This document shows, piece by piece, positions 48,009 through 60,341 of a stretch of DNA of 64,000 bases (the first letter of the stretch is position 1; the number at the start of each line of letters is the position of its first letter). Origin of the DNA: Lysobacterales bacterium 66-474 (GTDB lineage Bacteria; Pseudomonadota; Gammaproteobacteria; Xanthomonadales; Rhodanobacteraceae). The position numbers and the translations under genes were made by a program. Where the stretch lies: the NCBI GenBank assembly GCA_001899805.1, contig MKWP01000014.1, positions 620,001-684,000 of the forward strand, written 5' to 3'. The notes beneath the pieces were generated by a model. The model saw nothing but the letters and a program-made list of their open reading frames with translations. It searched no databases and had not been told where the DNA came from.

Positions 48009-48686
48009 ATGAAACGCTCAGCCGCTGAAATCATCGAGGAATATGGCCCCTTCCCCGGCGCTACGCAGGTGCATGGTGTCTCGTACGACGGCCACAGCCT
48101 GTGGTTCGCCGCCGGCGACAAATTGAATGCGGTCGATCCGGCAAGCGGGAAGGTACGGCGGTCGCTTGATGTCGCCGCACATGCGGGGACCGCGTTCGAT
48201 GGCAAGCATCTGTTCCAGATCGCCGAGGCCAGCATTCAGAAGATCGATCCGGAAACCGGCCGTGTGCTCGCCACCATTCCAGCGCCCGGTGGCGGCGGTG
48301 ACTCCGGACTGGCGTGGGCGGAAGGCATGTTGTGGGTGGGTGAGTATCGCGCCCGCAAGATCCACCAGATCGATCCCGAAACCGGCGCGGTCCTGCGCAC
48401 CATCGAATCCAAACGCTACGTCACCGGCGTCACCTGGCTCGATGGCGAGCTTTGGCACGGCACCTGGGAAGACGAATCCAGCGACCTGCGGCGGATCGAT
48501 CCGGACTCGGGCGAAGTCCTCGAGTTGATCGGGATGCCGCCCGGCACGGGGGTGTCGGGACTCGAATCCGATGGTGCCGATCGGTTCTTCTGCGGCGGCG
48601 GCAACAGCGGCAAGGTGCGTGTCGTGCGGCGTCCGCGGCAAAGTTCGTCGGACAAGCGGCATCAAGAGCGACGCAAGAGACTCTGA
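48009..48686 (+). CDS. Beta-propeller protein (glutamine cyclotransferase/SMP-30-like)
   Basis: 225 residues from ATG 48009, with a GAGGACG site upstream. Repeating blades have the pattern LWFAAGDKLNAVDPASGKVR, IQKIDPETGRVLATI, KIHQIDPETGAVLRTI and LRRIDPDSGEVLELI. No signal peptide is seen. The protein could bind small molecules; no enzyme can be named. The last codons and stop lie in one arm of the large palindrome at 48678-48817. Confidence 0.7.
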   Translation: MKRSAAEIIEEYGPFPGATQVHGVSYDGHSLWFAAGDKLNAVDPASGKVRRSLDVAAHAGTAFDGKHLFQIAEASIQKIDPETGRVLATIPAPGGGGDSGLAWAEGMLWVGEYRARKIHQIDPETGAVLRTIESKRYVTGVTWLDGELWHGTWEDESSDLRRIDPDSGEVLELIGMPPGTGVSGLESDGADRFFCGGGNSGKVRVVRRPRQSSSDKRHQERRKRL

Positions 48687-48817
48687 AGAACCGTCACGAG
48701 CGAAGGCAGATTGCGGGACGCCCGAGCGCAGGAAGCGGAGTGTACACGCCAGTACATGAGCATTCCGAGCACCGCCGGCACGCAAGCTGCCGAGCGCAGT
48801 AGGTTCTTCGGAGTCTC
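48678..48817. repeat. 140-bp imperfect palindrome between convergent genes
   Basis: The outer arms GAGACTCTGAAGAACC (48678-48693) and GGTTCTTCGGAGTCTC (48802-48817) match in 15 of 16 positions. Inner blocks are also partly self-complementary, and the centre is TGTAC-acgcca-GTACA (48741-48756). It joins the 3' ends of two convergent genes, so it may act as a two-way terminator or be a MITE/REP-like mobile repeat. Confidence 0.65.
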
Positions 48818-49703
48818 AACGGCCGTAGCGGCGCCCGCGATGCTGGTAGGTGCGCACCGCGCGCAGGAAATCGATGCGACGGAACGCCGGCCACAACACG
48901 TCGCAGAAGTAGAACTCGCTGTAGGCCGCTTGCCACAGCAGGAAGCCCGACAGCCGTTGCTCGCCGCTGGTGCGGATGATGAAGTCCGGGTCGGGGACGC
49001 CTTCGGTGTAGAGATAACGTTCGATTTCGCGCGGACTCAGGGCTGCGGCGACGTCCTCGAGCGAACGCCCCGCGGCGGCGGCGGCGGCGAGCAGGCCCTT
49101 CACCGCGTCGGTGATTTCCTCGCGCCCGCCATAAGCCAGCGCGATGGTGAGCAGCATGCCGTCGTGCCCGGCGGTCGAAAGTTCCAATGCTTCGCTCGCC
49201 GCGATCACGCGCTCGGGCAGGCGGTCGCGTTGTCCGATGATCTTCACGCGTACGCGTTCGGACTTCAGCCGCGGCTCTTCCAGCAGGCGCGCGCTCTCGC
49301 GCACGAACAGGTCGAGCAGGCACTCCACTTCGTCCTTCGAGCGCGTGAAGTTCTCGGTACTGAACACGTACAGGGTGACGTGCCCGACGCCGAGGTCGAG
49401 GCACCATTGCAGCACTTCGCGCAGCTTGTTCACGCCGTACTGGTGGCCGAGCGTCGCTTCCAGTCCCTTGCTGCGTGCGAAGCGGCGGTTGCCGTCGAGG
49501 ATCAGGCCGATGTGCGCGGGCACTTTCGTCGCGGAAACCTGGCGCGCGAGGCGCTGCTCGTAGAGCCAGTAAAGCGGGTGCAGCAGGGGCTTCAGCAGCC
49601 GCCATGCATAGTGGCGCGCGCCCAAACCCGCGGCGCGCAGCCGGTCCGCGGCGGTCGGCCTGTCGCCATCGACCGCGAGCGGAGGAGAGGCACTGGAATT
49701 CAT
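48816..49703 (-). CDS. uppS: cis-Prenyltransferase (polyprenyl diphosphate synthase, UppS family)
   Basis: A 295-residue enzyme that condenses isopentenyl units into a cis-polyprenyl diphosphate. Motifs are HIGLILDGNRRFA, FSTENFTR and the C-terminal RTSGEQRLSGFLLWQ with SEFYF. The DGNRR form differs from the DGNGRW of the usual bacterial UppS, and residues 1-60 are an extra N-terminal part, so it may not be the housekeeping undecaprenyl enzyme. ATG 49703 is chosen; further upstream ATGs lack similarity. It lies downstream of guaA on the same strand. Confidence 0.85.
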   Translation of the reverse strand: MNSSASPPLAVDGDRPTAADRLRAAGLGARHYAWRLLKPLLHPLYWLYEQRLARQVSATKVPAHIGLILDGNRRFARSKGLEATLGHQYGVNKLREVLQWCLDLGVGHVTLYVFSTENFTRSKDEVECLLDLFVRESARLLEEPRLKSERVRVKIIGQRDRLPERVIAASEALELSTAGHDGMLLTIALAYGGREEITDAVKGLLAAAAAAGRSLEDVAAALSPREIERYLYTEGVPDPDFIIRTSGEQRLSGFLLWQAAYSEFYFCDVLWPAFRRIDFLRAVRTYQHRGRRYGR

Positions 49704-49801
49704 GGTGGCCGATTGTAGAGGCGGTGAAGCGACACGGAGCGTTTCGGACGTGTCCGCAATCACGCATTCGGATACGCGCGCCAGCCTGGATTCAGGTGCG
49801 G

Positions 49802-49932
49802 TCATTCCCACTCGATGGTCGTGGGTGGGTGAATCTGCCCGTTCATGAACCGCCGGTGGCCGTTCGTGAGCAGCTGAACGCCCGGCAGGGACGCCGGGCC
49901 GGAGTAGCACGCCATGGATGGCCGTGGCGGGA

Positions 49933-49952
<20 letters not shown>
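49802..49952. repeat. Duplicated guaA 3' end and CCATGGATGGC palindromic element
   Basis: The 20-bp sequence at 49802-49821 is repeated exactly at 49933-49952, where it is the last codons and stop of guaA. Between them are a CCCGGC/GCCGGG hairpin (near 49880) and a CCATGGATGGC element (49912-49922) like those at 57513 and 59023. The first copy still encodes PPTTIEWE and a stop, so the 3' tip of guaA was duplicated when the repeat element arrived or by slippage. Confidence 0.65.
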
Positions 49953-51480
<1,528 letters not shown>

Positions 51481-51624
51481 GGGACCAGGGACATGGGACC
51501 GGGGACCGGGAACCCCCTGAGTTTGCGCGAGGGGCTGCCCGCGCGCGGGCCGACGATCAGGACTGAATACGCACCCGTCGAACACTGCTGGTCCCTGGTC
51601 CCCGGCACCTGGTCCCCGCTGTTT
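51481..51624. repeat. GGGACC-type repeats between guaB and guaA
   Basis: 144 bp holding several copies of a GGGACC heptad on the left (GGGACCAGGGAC, GGGACCGGGGACC) and its complement on the right (GTCCCTGGTCCC, CCTGGTCCCC). The arms could pair across about 100 bp. There is no gene here. Confidence 0.6.
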
Positions 51625-54007
<2,383 letters not shown>

Positions 54008-54032
54008 GGTTGCCGGGCCGGGTAAAGTCCCA

Positions 54033-54167
54033 TTATCGCGGCGCGTGGGTGGCCAGACAATGCGTCGGATTGCATGCCTGTCTTCCCGTCGCGGCGGTCC
54101 CGCAAGCGATCGCGTTGGGGTTTTCGTCACAGATGCTGCACGGTGGCTCTGCGATCTTGAAACCCAT
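54033..54167 (-). CDS. Cysteine-rich microprotein (44 residues), tentative
   Basis: Starts at ATG 54167 ([20 protein letters not shown]) and ends at 54033. It has five cysteines: a CxxC pair (10 and 13), then Cys22, Cys32 and Cys37, with two His near the end, which looks like a small metal site. No strong ribosome site is seen. It is divergent from the DUF1244 gene by 32 bp and fills an otherwise empty gap. It may be a chance frame. Confidence 0.4.
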   Translation of the reverse strand: MGFKIAEPPCSICDENPNAIACGTAATGRQACNPTHCLATHAPR

Positions 54168-54199
54168 CGCTTCAATGCACACCCAGGGAACCACGAGCG

Positions 54200-54493
54200 A
54201 TGATCGAAACCCTCGAACTGCAGGCCGCCGTATTCCGGCGCTTGCTGAAGCACCTGAACCAGGACCGCCCGGACATCCAGAACATCGACTTGATGATCCA
54301 TGCCGGGTTCTGCCGCAATTGCCTTGCCGACTGGTATCGCGAGGTCGCCGAAGAACGCCTGTTCGACCTCTCGAAGGACGAAGCACGTGCGGTGATCTAC
54401 GGCATGCCGTTCGCGGAATGGAAAGCGAAATACCAGAAGGAAGCGACCGCGGAACAACTGGCGGCGTTCGAGGCTGCGCAGGTACGCAAGTAG
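54200..54493 (+). CDS. DUF1244 family protein
   Basis: A 97-residue helical protein of the DUF1244 family, recognised by [19 protein letters not shown], with CxxC, followed by [11 protein letters not shown]. The conserved Cys pair and aromatic residues suggest a small metal-binding or redox protein, but the function is not known. It is alone between the folD and moeB units. Confidence 0.85.
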   Translation: MIETLELQAAVFRRLLKHLNQDRPDIQNIDLMIHAGFCRNCLADWYREVAEERLFDLSKDEARAVIYGMPFAEWKAKYQKEATAEQLAAFEAAQVRK

Positions 54494-54507
54494 CCGCGCC
54501 AGCCCAC

Positions 54508-55635
54508 TCAGGCGCCAGCGCAAAACGCCGCGTAATCGATGTAACCGGGGAACGGTTTGCCAACCGCGCACACCGGACACGCAGGGTCCGGAGCCAGCCG
54601 TGTTTCGTGGAAGCGCATCGCCAGCGCATCGAACATCAATACACGTCCAACCAACGGCTCGCCGATGCCGAGTATCAACTTGATCGCCTCGGTGGCCTGC
54701 AGCATGCCGATCACGCCCGGCAGTACGCCCAGCACGCCGGCTTCCGAACAGTTCGGCGCATCTTCGGGCGCGGGCGGTTGCGGGAACAGGCAGCGGTAGC
54801 ATGGCGCCCTGCCCCGCTGTCGCCCGGCATCGAACACGCTGACCTGCCCCTGGAAGCGTTGTACCGCGCCGTATACCAGCGGGATGCCGAGCTTCACGCA
54901 GGCATCGTTGAGCAGGTAGCGCACCGGGAAGTTGTCGGCACCATCCAGCACCACGTCGGCGCCGTCCAGCAACGCATCGACATTGGCCGAGGTCACGCGC
55001 TCCGGCAGGCCTTCGAGGTTCACGCGCGGATTCAATCCGTGCAGCGCGTGCGCGGCGGAATCGAGCTTCGACATGCCGATGCGGGCGTCGGTGTGCAGGA
55101 TCTGGCGTTGCAGGTTGCTGCGTTCGACCACGTCGTCATCGGCGATCACCAACGTGCCGACGCCCGCCGCGGCAAGGTAGAACGCCGCCGGCGAACCCAG
55201 ACCGCCTGCGCCGAGCACCACGACGCGCGCCGATTCCAGTTTGCGCTGTCCCGCTTCGCCCACCTCCGGCAATCGCAGATGTCGCGAATAGCGGTCATAG
55301 AAATCCTCGTCGCCGCCGGCTTTCGCCATCGGCAGGCCTTCGTCGATCCAGCGCACGGTGCCGCCGGCAACCGAGGCAAGATTCGAATATCCGAGTTGCT
55401 GCAGGGCGTATGCCGCGCGCAACGAACGCTGCCCGTGCGCGCAGATCGCGAGGATTTCGCAGGCCTTGTCCGGTGCGACGTCGCTGATGCGTTGTGCGAC
55501 TTCGCCCAACGGAAGCGCGACCGCACCGGCGGCCATGCCGGTGGCCTGTTCGTACCCTTCGCGCACGTCGAGCAGCAGCGCGCCCACCTGCTGGCGTTGC
55601 AGCGCTTCCTGTGGGGAGATTTCGCGAATGCTCAT
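54508..55635 (-). CDS. moeB: Molybdopterin-synthase adenylyltransferase MoeB with N-terminal rhodanese domain
   Basis: A 375-residue fusion. Residues 1-105 are a rhodanese domain with the active cysteine in [10 protein letters not shown]; residues 110-375 are a ThiF/MoeB E1 domain ([21 protein letters not shown], then [13 protein letters not shown]). Zinc cysteines are CYRC and CPVC, and the E1 cysteine region is NCSEAGVLG. It adenylates MoaD (or ThiS); the rhodanese part may hand over sulfur. It lies beside moeA and mobA in a molybdenum-cofactor group. Confidence 0.92.
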   Translation of the reverse strand: MSIREISPQEALQRQQVGALLLDVREGYEQATGMAAGAVALPLGEVAQRISDVAPDKACEILAICAHGQRSLRAAYALQQLGYSNLASVAGGTVRWIDEGLPMAKAGGDEDFYDRYSRHLRLPEVGEAGQRKLESARVVVLGAGGLGSPAAFYLAAAGVGTLVIADDDVVERSNLQRQILHTDARIGMSKLDSAAHALHGLNPRVNLEGLPERVTSANVDALLDGADVVLDGADNFPVRYLLNDACVKLGIPLVYGAVQRFQGQVSVFDAGRQRGRAPCYRCLFPQPPAPEDAPNCSEAGVLGVLPGVIGMLQATEAIKLILGIGEPLVGRVLMFDALAMRFHETRLAPDPACPVCAVGKPFPGYIDYAAFCAGA

Positions 55636-55666
55636 GCGTGCATGCTAGCGGGTCGCTTGAACCGGA

Positions 55667-56902
55667 TCACTCGGGCCAGAGCGTGACCACGTCGCCTGCG
55701 GCGAACTCACGTGCGTCCTCCGGCAACAGCACCAGCGCCTCGGTTTCGGCAAGACCGTGCAACATCCCGGATCCCTGCTTGGCATGCAGCGTGGCCCACT
55801 GCACGCCATCGGCGTCCGTGTGCAAGCTGCAACGTGCCAGTTCCGCGCGGGCGTGGTGCTTGTGCAGCGGTGCCGCGAGCCGTGCCCTGCCCGGCCTCGG
55901 CACGACGTTGACGCCAAGCATCGCGCGCAGCGCAAACCGCACGAATACCCGGAAGGTCACCGCCGACGCCACGGGGTTGCCGGGCAATCCGAAATGCAGG
56001 CAGGCGCCGATCCGTCCGAACAGGGTCGGCATGCCGGGTTTCAATCGCACCTTGTGGAAATGGATGTCGCCGATTTCACGCAGCACGCCTGGAAGGTGGT
56101 CGGCTTCGCCGGCGGACACACCGCCGCTGCTGACGATGATGTCCGCATCGGCAGCGGCATCGAGCAAGGCATCGCGCAAGGCGTCGGGTTCATCGTGGAC
56201 GCAGCGCTCGACCGTCACGTTGGCGTGCGCCTCACGGGCCAGCGCCGCCAGCATCACGGCGTTGGATTCGTGGATCTGGCCGAAGCCGATCGGTTGCCCC
56301 GCTGGCACCAGTTCGTTGCCGGTGGCGATCACCGCGATGCGTGGCCGGCGCCGCACCTCGACTTGCGCGACGCCCAGTGCCGCCAGCACCGCGAGCTGCG
56401 CCGCGCCGAGCGGGATCCCGGCAGCCACCGCAAGCTCGCCTTCGGCGTAGTCCTCGCCCGCGGCACGCACGTTGGCGCCGGCCTTTTCGCCGGCCTTCAC
56501 GACCACGCGCGCGCCATCGACCCTTGCGTTTTCCTTGATCACCACGGTATCGGCGCAAGGCGGCATCGGTGCCCCGGTGGTGATCCGCACGCACTGGCCG
56601 GCGCCGGTTTCCGGTGCGGAAGTCGCACCCGCGAACACCTCGCCGACGAGGTCGAAACCGCGTTCGCCCTGCACAGGCAAATCTTCGCCGCGCAGCGCGA
56701 AGCCATCCATCGCCGAGTTGGTGAATAGCGGCAACGCGTGCAGGGCACGCACGTCTTCGGCCAGCACCCGCCCGTGAGCGCCGGCGAGCAACGCGGTCTC
56801 GACCGGCAGGCGATGTTGCGCGGCGCACGCGGCCACGATTTCCAGCGCCTGTTCGAGGCCGATGCGGCTCGGGTAGTCAGCTTGCGGCATGCGCGCGTTC
56901 AT
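55667..56902 (-). CDS. moeA: Molybdopterin molybdenumtransferase MoeA
   Basis: About 411 residues from ATG 56902 (ATG 56890 is equally possible; both lie inside the end of mobA). It inserts molybdate into adenylylated molybdopterin. Motifs: NSAMDGFAL, TGAPMPPCADTVV, the MoCF_biosynth region VIATGNELV ... IHESNAVML and SSGGVSAGEADHL, and LPGNPVASAVTF. It overlaps mobA by 14-26 bp and ends 31 bp before moeB. Confidence 0.94.
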   Translation of the reverse strand: MNARMPQADYPSRIGLEQALEIVAACAAQHRLPVETALLAGAHGRVLAEDVRALHALPLFTNSAMDGFALRGEDLPVQGERGFDLVGEVFAGATSAPETGAGQCVRITTGAPMPPCADTVVIKENARVDGARVVVKAGEKAGANVRAAGEDYAEGELAVAAGIPLGAAQLAVLAALGVAQVEVRRRPRIAVIATGNELVPAGQPIGFGQIHESNAVMLAALAREAHANVTVERCVHDEPDALRDALLDAAADADIIVSSGGVSAGEADHLPGVLREIGDIHFHKVRLKPGMPTLFGRIGACLHFGLPGNPVASAVTFRVFVRFALRAMLGVNVVPRPGRARLAAPLHKHHARAELARCSLHTDADGVQWATLHAKQGSGMLHGLAETEALVLLPEDAREFAAGDVVTLWPE

Positions 56903-57584
56903 ATTCATCGACATCGGAAGGCGTATTGAGATTGTGGAACGCGTCGCCGGGCGCATCGAAACCCACACCGATTGCCTCCAGCGCGGCATGCCACCGCCAC
57001 GCCGAACCGTGCTCGTGCAGTGCATCCCGGGCGGAGGCACGCCACTCCACGGGGTCGTCGTCGACGCGATACATGGCGAACAAGGGCTGCGGCTTGCCGG
57101 TGCGACGCGCGAACGCGCAACACGCGGTTGCATCCGCAGCCAGGGCTGCGTGCAGGCGCAACGCCAGGTCGCGCGGCGGGTCGGGGCAATCGACCGGGAC
57201 CGTCAACAACCAGCGCGGCAGCGCCTGCCGGTTGCAAGCGAGGAATCCGAAGGCGGCGACAAGTCCGGCCAATGGACCGGCATGGCCTTCCGTTTCGTCG
57301 TGAACGGCCGGCGCATGATCGGCGTAGTCGTCCAGGCCGCGGTTGGCGACGATCAACAGGCGGTCGCATTGCGGGCGCAACCGCGCGACGACATGCTCGA
57401 CCAATGGCCGTCCGTTCAGTGGCAGCAAGCCCTTGTCGGCGCCGCCGACACGCGAACCCGCGCCGCCGGCAAGCACTACTCCCAGAACGTCATCCCGGCC
57501 ACGGAGCTCTTGGCCATGGACGGCAGCTCCTGGCCGGGACCCAGTGCCAGGGATGGCAGAACCGTCGTCAACGTCCGCGCACAT
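56877..57584 (-). CDS. mobA: Molybdenum cofactor guanylyltransferase MobA
   Basis: Up to 235 residues. It joins GMP to molybdopterin. The nucleotide-binding start is VLGVVLAGGAGSRVGGADKGLLPL, with further motifs PVDCPDPP and TGKPQPLFAMY. The first 33 residues, from ATG 57584, are not family-like; they are encoded by a palindromic repeat (hairpin 57494-57538). No ATG or GTG exists close to the conserved start, so the repeat seems to have been recruited as the gene's 5' end. It overlaps der by 17 bp. Confidence 0.88.
   Translation of the reverse strand: MCADVDDGSAIPGTGSRPGAAVHGQELRGRDDVLGVVLAGGAGSRVGGADKGLLPLNGRPLVEHVVARLRPQCDRLLIVANRGLDDYADHAPAVHDETEGHAGPLAGLVAAFGFLACNRQALPRWLLTVPVDCPDPPRDLALRLHAALAADATACCAFARRTGKPQPLFAMYRVDDDPVEWRASARDALHEHGSAWRWHAALEAIGVGFDAPGDAFHNLNTPSDVDEYERAHAAS
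57494..57538. repeat. Palindromic repeat inside the mobA 5' end
   Basis: Stem CCCGGCCACGGAGCT (57494-57508) and AGCTCCTGGCCGGG (57525-57538), differing only by one unpaired base, with a CCATGGACGGC core in the loop. Similar CCATGGATGGC elements occur at 49912 and 59023. Confidence 0.65.
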
Positions 57585-58971
57585 GCCGGATCATCCGTCG
57601 TCGCTTGCGTTGCTGGCTTTCGGTGAACGCGTTGCGCTTGCCGGCGTAGGGATTTTCGCCTTCGCGGAATTCGATGCGGATCGGCGTACCCTCCAGCTTG
57701 TAACGTTTGCGGAAGAAGTTTTCGAGGTAGCGGCGATAGCTGTCGGCGATGTGTTTGGTGCGGGTGCCGTGGATCACGATGGTCGGAGGGCGCTCGCCAC
57801 CCGGATGCGCGAAACGCAGCTTCGGCGAATGCCCGCGCACCAGCGGCGGCTGGTGCGCCGCCACCGCCTTTTCAAGCGAACGCGTGAGATCGGAGGTGCC
57901 GAGCTGGCGCGTTGCCGAGGCGCCGGCGCGGTCGATCGCGCGCATCAGTTCCCGCAGGCCCGAACCATGCTTCGCGGACAGGAACACGATCTTCGCCCAC
58001 GCCACGAAATCGAGCTTGCGCTCGAGCCCGGCCTTGCAACGTTCGCGATCGTATTGCTCGAGGCCATCCCATTTGTTGGCCACGATCACCAGCGCGCGGC
58101 CCGCTTCCAGCACCTGCCCGATCAGGGCCAGGTCCTGGTCGGTCACGCCCTCGCCCGCGTCCAGCATCACCGCCGCGACATCGGCCGCGGCGATGGATTG
58201 CAGGGTCTTGATGACGCTGAATTTCTCCAATGCCTCGTCGACGCGGCCGCGCCGGCGCACGCCCGCGGTGTCGATCAAGGTGTAGCGCCTGCCGTCGCGC
58301 TCCAAAGGCACGTGGATGGAGTCGCGCGTGGTGCCGGCGATGTCGGAAACCACCACGCGTTCTTCGCCCAGGAGACGATTGACCAGGGTGGATTTGCCGA
58401 CATTGGGACGGCCCACGATTGCGACGCGGGTGCCGGTGGATTCGTCGTGCCCCGCAGTGGCCTCGTCATCGGTATCCGGTGGCAGCAACGGCAGCATCGC
58501 GGCGAGCAAGGCATCCAGCCCGCGTGCGTGCGCAGCCGCGATCGCAAAACTCGCGGCGACGCCGAGGGTCGAAAACTCGGCCAGCGCGGCCGCGGCATCG
58601 AGGCCATCGGTCTTGTTGACCGCAAGCAGGACGGGCTTCCCGGTACGGCGCAGGCGGTCCAGGATCACGCGGTCCTGCGGCAACAGGCCCTCGCGCGCAT
58701 CGGCCAGCAACACGCAAACCGCGGCCTCGTCGATCGCGAACTGCACCTGCTTCTCGGTGAGCGGGTCGATGCCCACGCGCTCGCCCGACAAGCCGCCGGT
58801 ATCGACCAGTACGAACGGACGTGCGCCGATGCGGCACACGCCGTAATGGCGGTCACGCGTCACGCCGGGCAGGTCCGCCACCAGCGCGTCACGGGTTTTC
58901 GTCAACGCATTGAAGAGCGTGGACTTGCCGACGTTGGGGCGACCGACCAGGGCAACTACGGGCAACATCAA
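57568..58971 (-). CDS. der: Ribosome biogenesis GTPase Der (EngA)
   Basis: A 467-residue GTPase with two tandem G domains for 50S assembly. G1 motifs GRPNVGKSTLFNAL and GRPNVGKSTLVNRL, G3 DTGGL and DTAGV, G4 NKTD and NKWD. The KH-like C-terminal domain ends in a basic tail (QQRKRRRMIRHVRGR). It sits downstream of bamB on the same strand, as is common in gammaproteobacteria. Confidence 0.96.
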   Translation of the reverse strand: MMLPVVALVGRPNVGKSTLFNALTKTRDALVADLPGVTRDRHYGVCRIGARPFVLVDTGGLSGERVGIDPLTEKQVQFAIDEAAVCVLLADAREGLLPQDRVILDRLRRTGKPVLLAVNKTDGLDAAAALAEFSTLGVAASFAIAAAHARGLDALLAAMLPLLPPDTDDEATAGHDESTGTRVAIVGRPNVGKSTLVNRLLGEERVVVSDIAGTTRDSIHVPLERDGRRYTLIDTAGVRRRGRVDEALEKFSVIKTLQSIAAADVAAVMLDAGEGVTDQDLALIGQVLEAGRALVIVANKWDGLEQYDRERCKAGLERKLDFVAWAKIVFLSAKHGSGLRELMRAIDRAGASATRQLGTSDLTRSLEKAVAAHQPPLVRGHSPKLRFAHPGGERPPTIVIHGTRTKHIADSYRRYLENFFRKRYKLEGTPIRIEFREGENPYAGKRNAFTESQQRKRRRMIRHVRGR

Positions 58972-59005
58972 TCGATTTCCACTCGAAGCGGCTGTTGTGA
59001 GACGC

Positions 59006-59056
59006 CAGGACGGAGTTCCTGCCCATGGATGGCGGCTTCAAGGCCGTTCTGGATTC
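59006..59056. repeat. CCATGGATGGC-containing palindromic repeat between bamB and der
   Basis: Arms CCAGGACGG and CCGTTCTGG flank a CCATGGATGGC core (59023-59033) in the 149-bp gap between bamB and der. It is a third member of the repeat family seen at 49912 and 57513. Confidence 0.5.
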
Positions 59057-59120
59057 ATGAGCCAAGAACGGTTCGGTCGGTTAGGCAATCCACGAAAACA
59101 GCGACCAGGGATGATCGCAA

Positions 59121-60341
59121 TCAACCGCCGATTCTATAAGCCGCCACATGCCCCTTCACGTCTTCCACGTACACCGTATCGCCGTTGACGACCGGGCGCG
59201 CGCGGATTTCGTCTTTCGACAGGCGCATGCGCGCCGCGATCTTGCCGTCGGCAAGATCCAGCCATTGCACGTAACCCTCGACGCCGCCGACCACCGCATA
59301 GTTGCCCTGGATTGCGGGTGCGGTCAACCAGTGGTATTGCAGTGCGTCCTGCTTCCAGAGGTCGCCGCCGCCGTCCTTCGAAAACGCCCACACCAGCGAA
59401 TCGTCGTCCACGCCCACCAGCGCCTTGTCGGTCACCCCGACACCGACGTAACTGGAGAACGCCCGGTTCCACAGGAGCTGGCCCTGGGTTGCGTCGATCG
59501 CGGTGAGTTCGCCGTGATAGGCCGTCGCGTACAAGGTGCTGCCGTCGAGCTGCAACGTGTCGTCGGCATCGTTGAGTTTCTGGATGTCGGTGCGGCCGAG
59601 TCCCTTGGTGATCGGCAGCTTCCACTGGATCGCGCCGGTGTCGCCGCGCAGCGAAACCACGTTGCCATCGTCGCTGCCGAACATCACCACGCCGTGCGCG
59701 GCCAGCAGCGGACCGTTGCCGCGCAGGCTCAGCAGCGGCACGTTGGCCTGGTCGTAGACCCATTTGCGCTCGCCGCTGTTGGCGTCGAACGCGTACACGT
59801 AGCCGGAGTTGGTGCGCACGTACACGTTGCCGGCGTCGATCGCGGGTGGCGAGATCACCTCGTTGTCCACTTCGGCGCTCCAGATCGGCTTGCCGGTGGC
59901 GCTGTCCATCGCGTACACGTGGCCGTCGAGCGTGCCGACCACGAGCAGGTTGCCGAGCACGCCCGGGCCGCCCGCGTAGCGCGCATCGGGGCCCGGCTTC
60001 TTGTGCTTGAACGGCCAGATGCCGTCGCCGACGCGGGTGGACTGCTTCCACAGCGTCTTGCCGGTCGCGGCGTCGAGCGCCTCGATCTTGCCGTCGGTGC
60101 TGATCAGGTAAAGCTTGCCGTCGGCGTACGTGGGTTGCAGGCGCACGCCCGAGCGCCCGGAGCCGTCGCCCACGCGCGAGGACCAGAGCTTCTGCACCTG
60201 CACGCTGGGCGTGATTTCCACCAGCGGCTTGGGCGCCTGGAGATTGTCGCCGCGGTTGAAAATCTTGTTCCACAGACCGCAGCCGGACAGCGCGACCGTT
60301 GCAATCAGCAGCGGCAACAGCAGAAGGTGACGATGCTTCAT
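59121..60341 (-). CDS. bamB: Outer-membrane assembly lipoprotein BamB
   Basis: A 406-residue lipoprotein with lipobox ATVALSGC (Cys21) and an eight-bladed PQQ-like propeller (GKIEALDAATGKTLWKQS; GHVYAMDSATGKPIWSA; GYVYAFDANSGERKWVYD). It is part of the BamABCDE complex folding outer-membrane proteins. The start ATG overlaps the stop of the TPR gene (ATGA). Confidence 0.94.
   Translation of the reverse strand: MKHRHLLLLPLLIATVALSGCGLWNKIFNRGDNLQAPKPLVEITPSVQVQKLWSSRVGDGSGRSGVRLQPTYADGKLYLISTDGKIEALDAATGKTLWKQSTRVGDGIWPFKHKKPGPDARYAGGPGVLGNLLVVGTLDGHVYAMDSATGKPIWSAEVDNEVISPPAIDAGNVYVRTNSGYVYAFDANSGERKWVYDQANVPLLSLRGNGPLLAAHGVVMFGSDDGNVVSLRGDTGAIQWKLPITKGLGRTDIQKLNDADDTLQLDGSTLYATAYHGELTAIDATQGQLLWNRAFSSYVGVGVTDKALVGVDDDSLVWAFSKDGGGDLWKQDALQYHWLTAPAIQGNYAVVGGVEGYVQWLDLADGKIAARMRLSKDEIRARPVVNGDTVYVEDVKGHVAAYRIGG

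Noticed and set aside
54008..54199. Extension of folD upstream to 54802
   Set aside because: The added codons have no folD similarity and run over DUF1244; the conserved start is at 54007.
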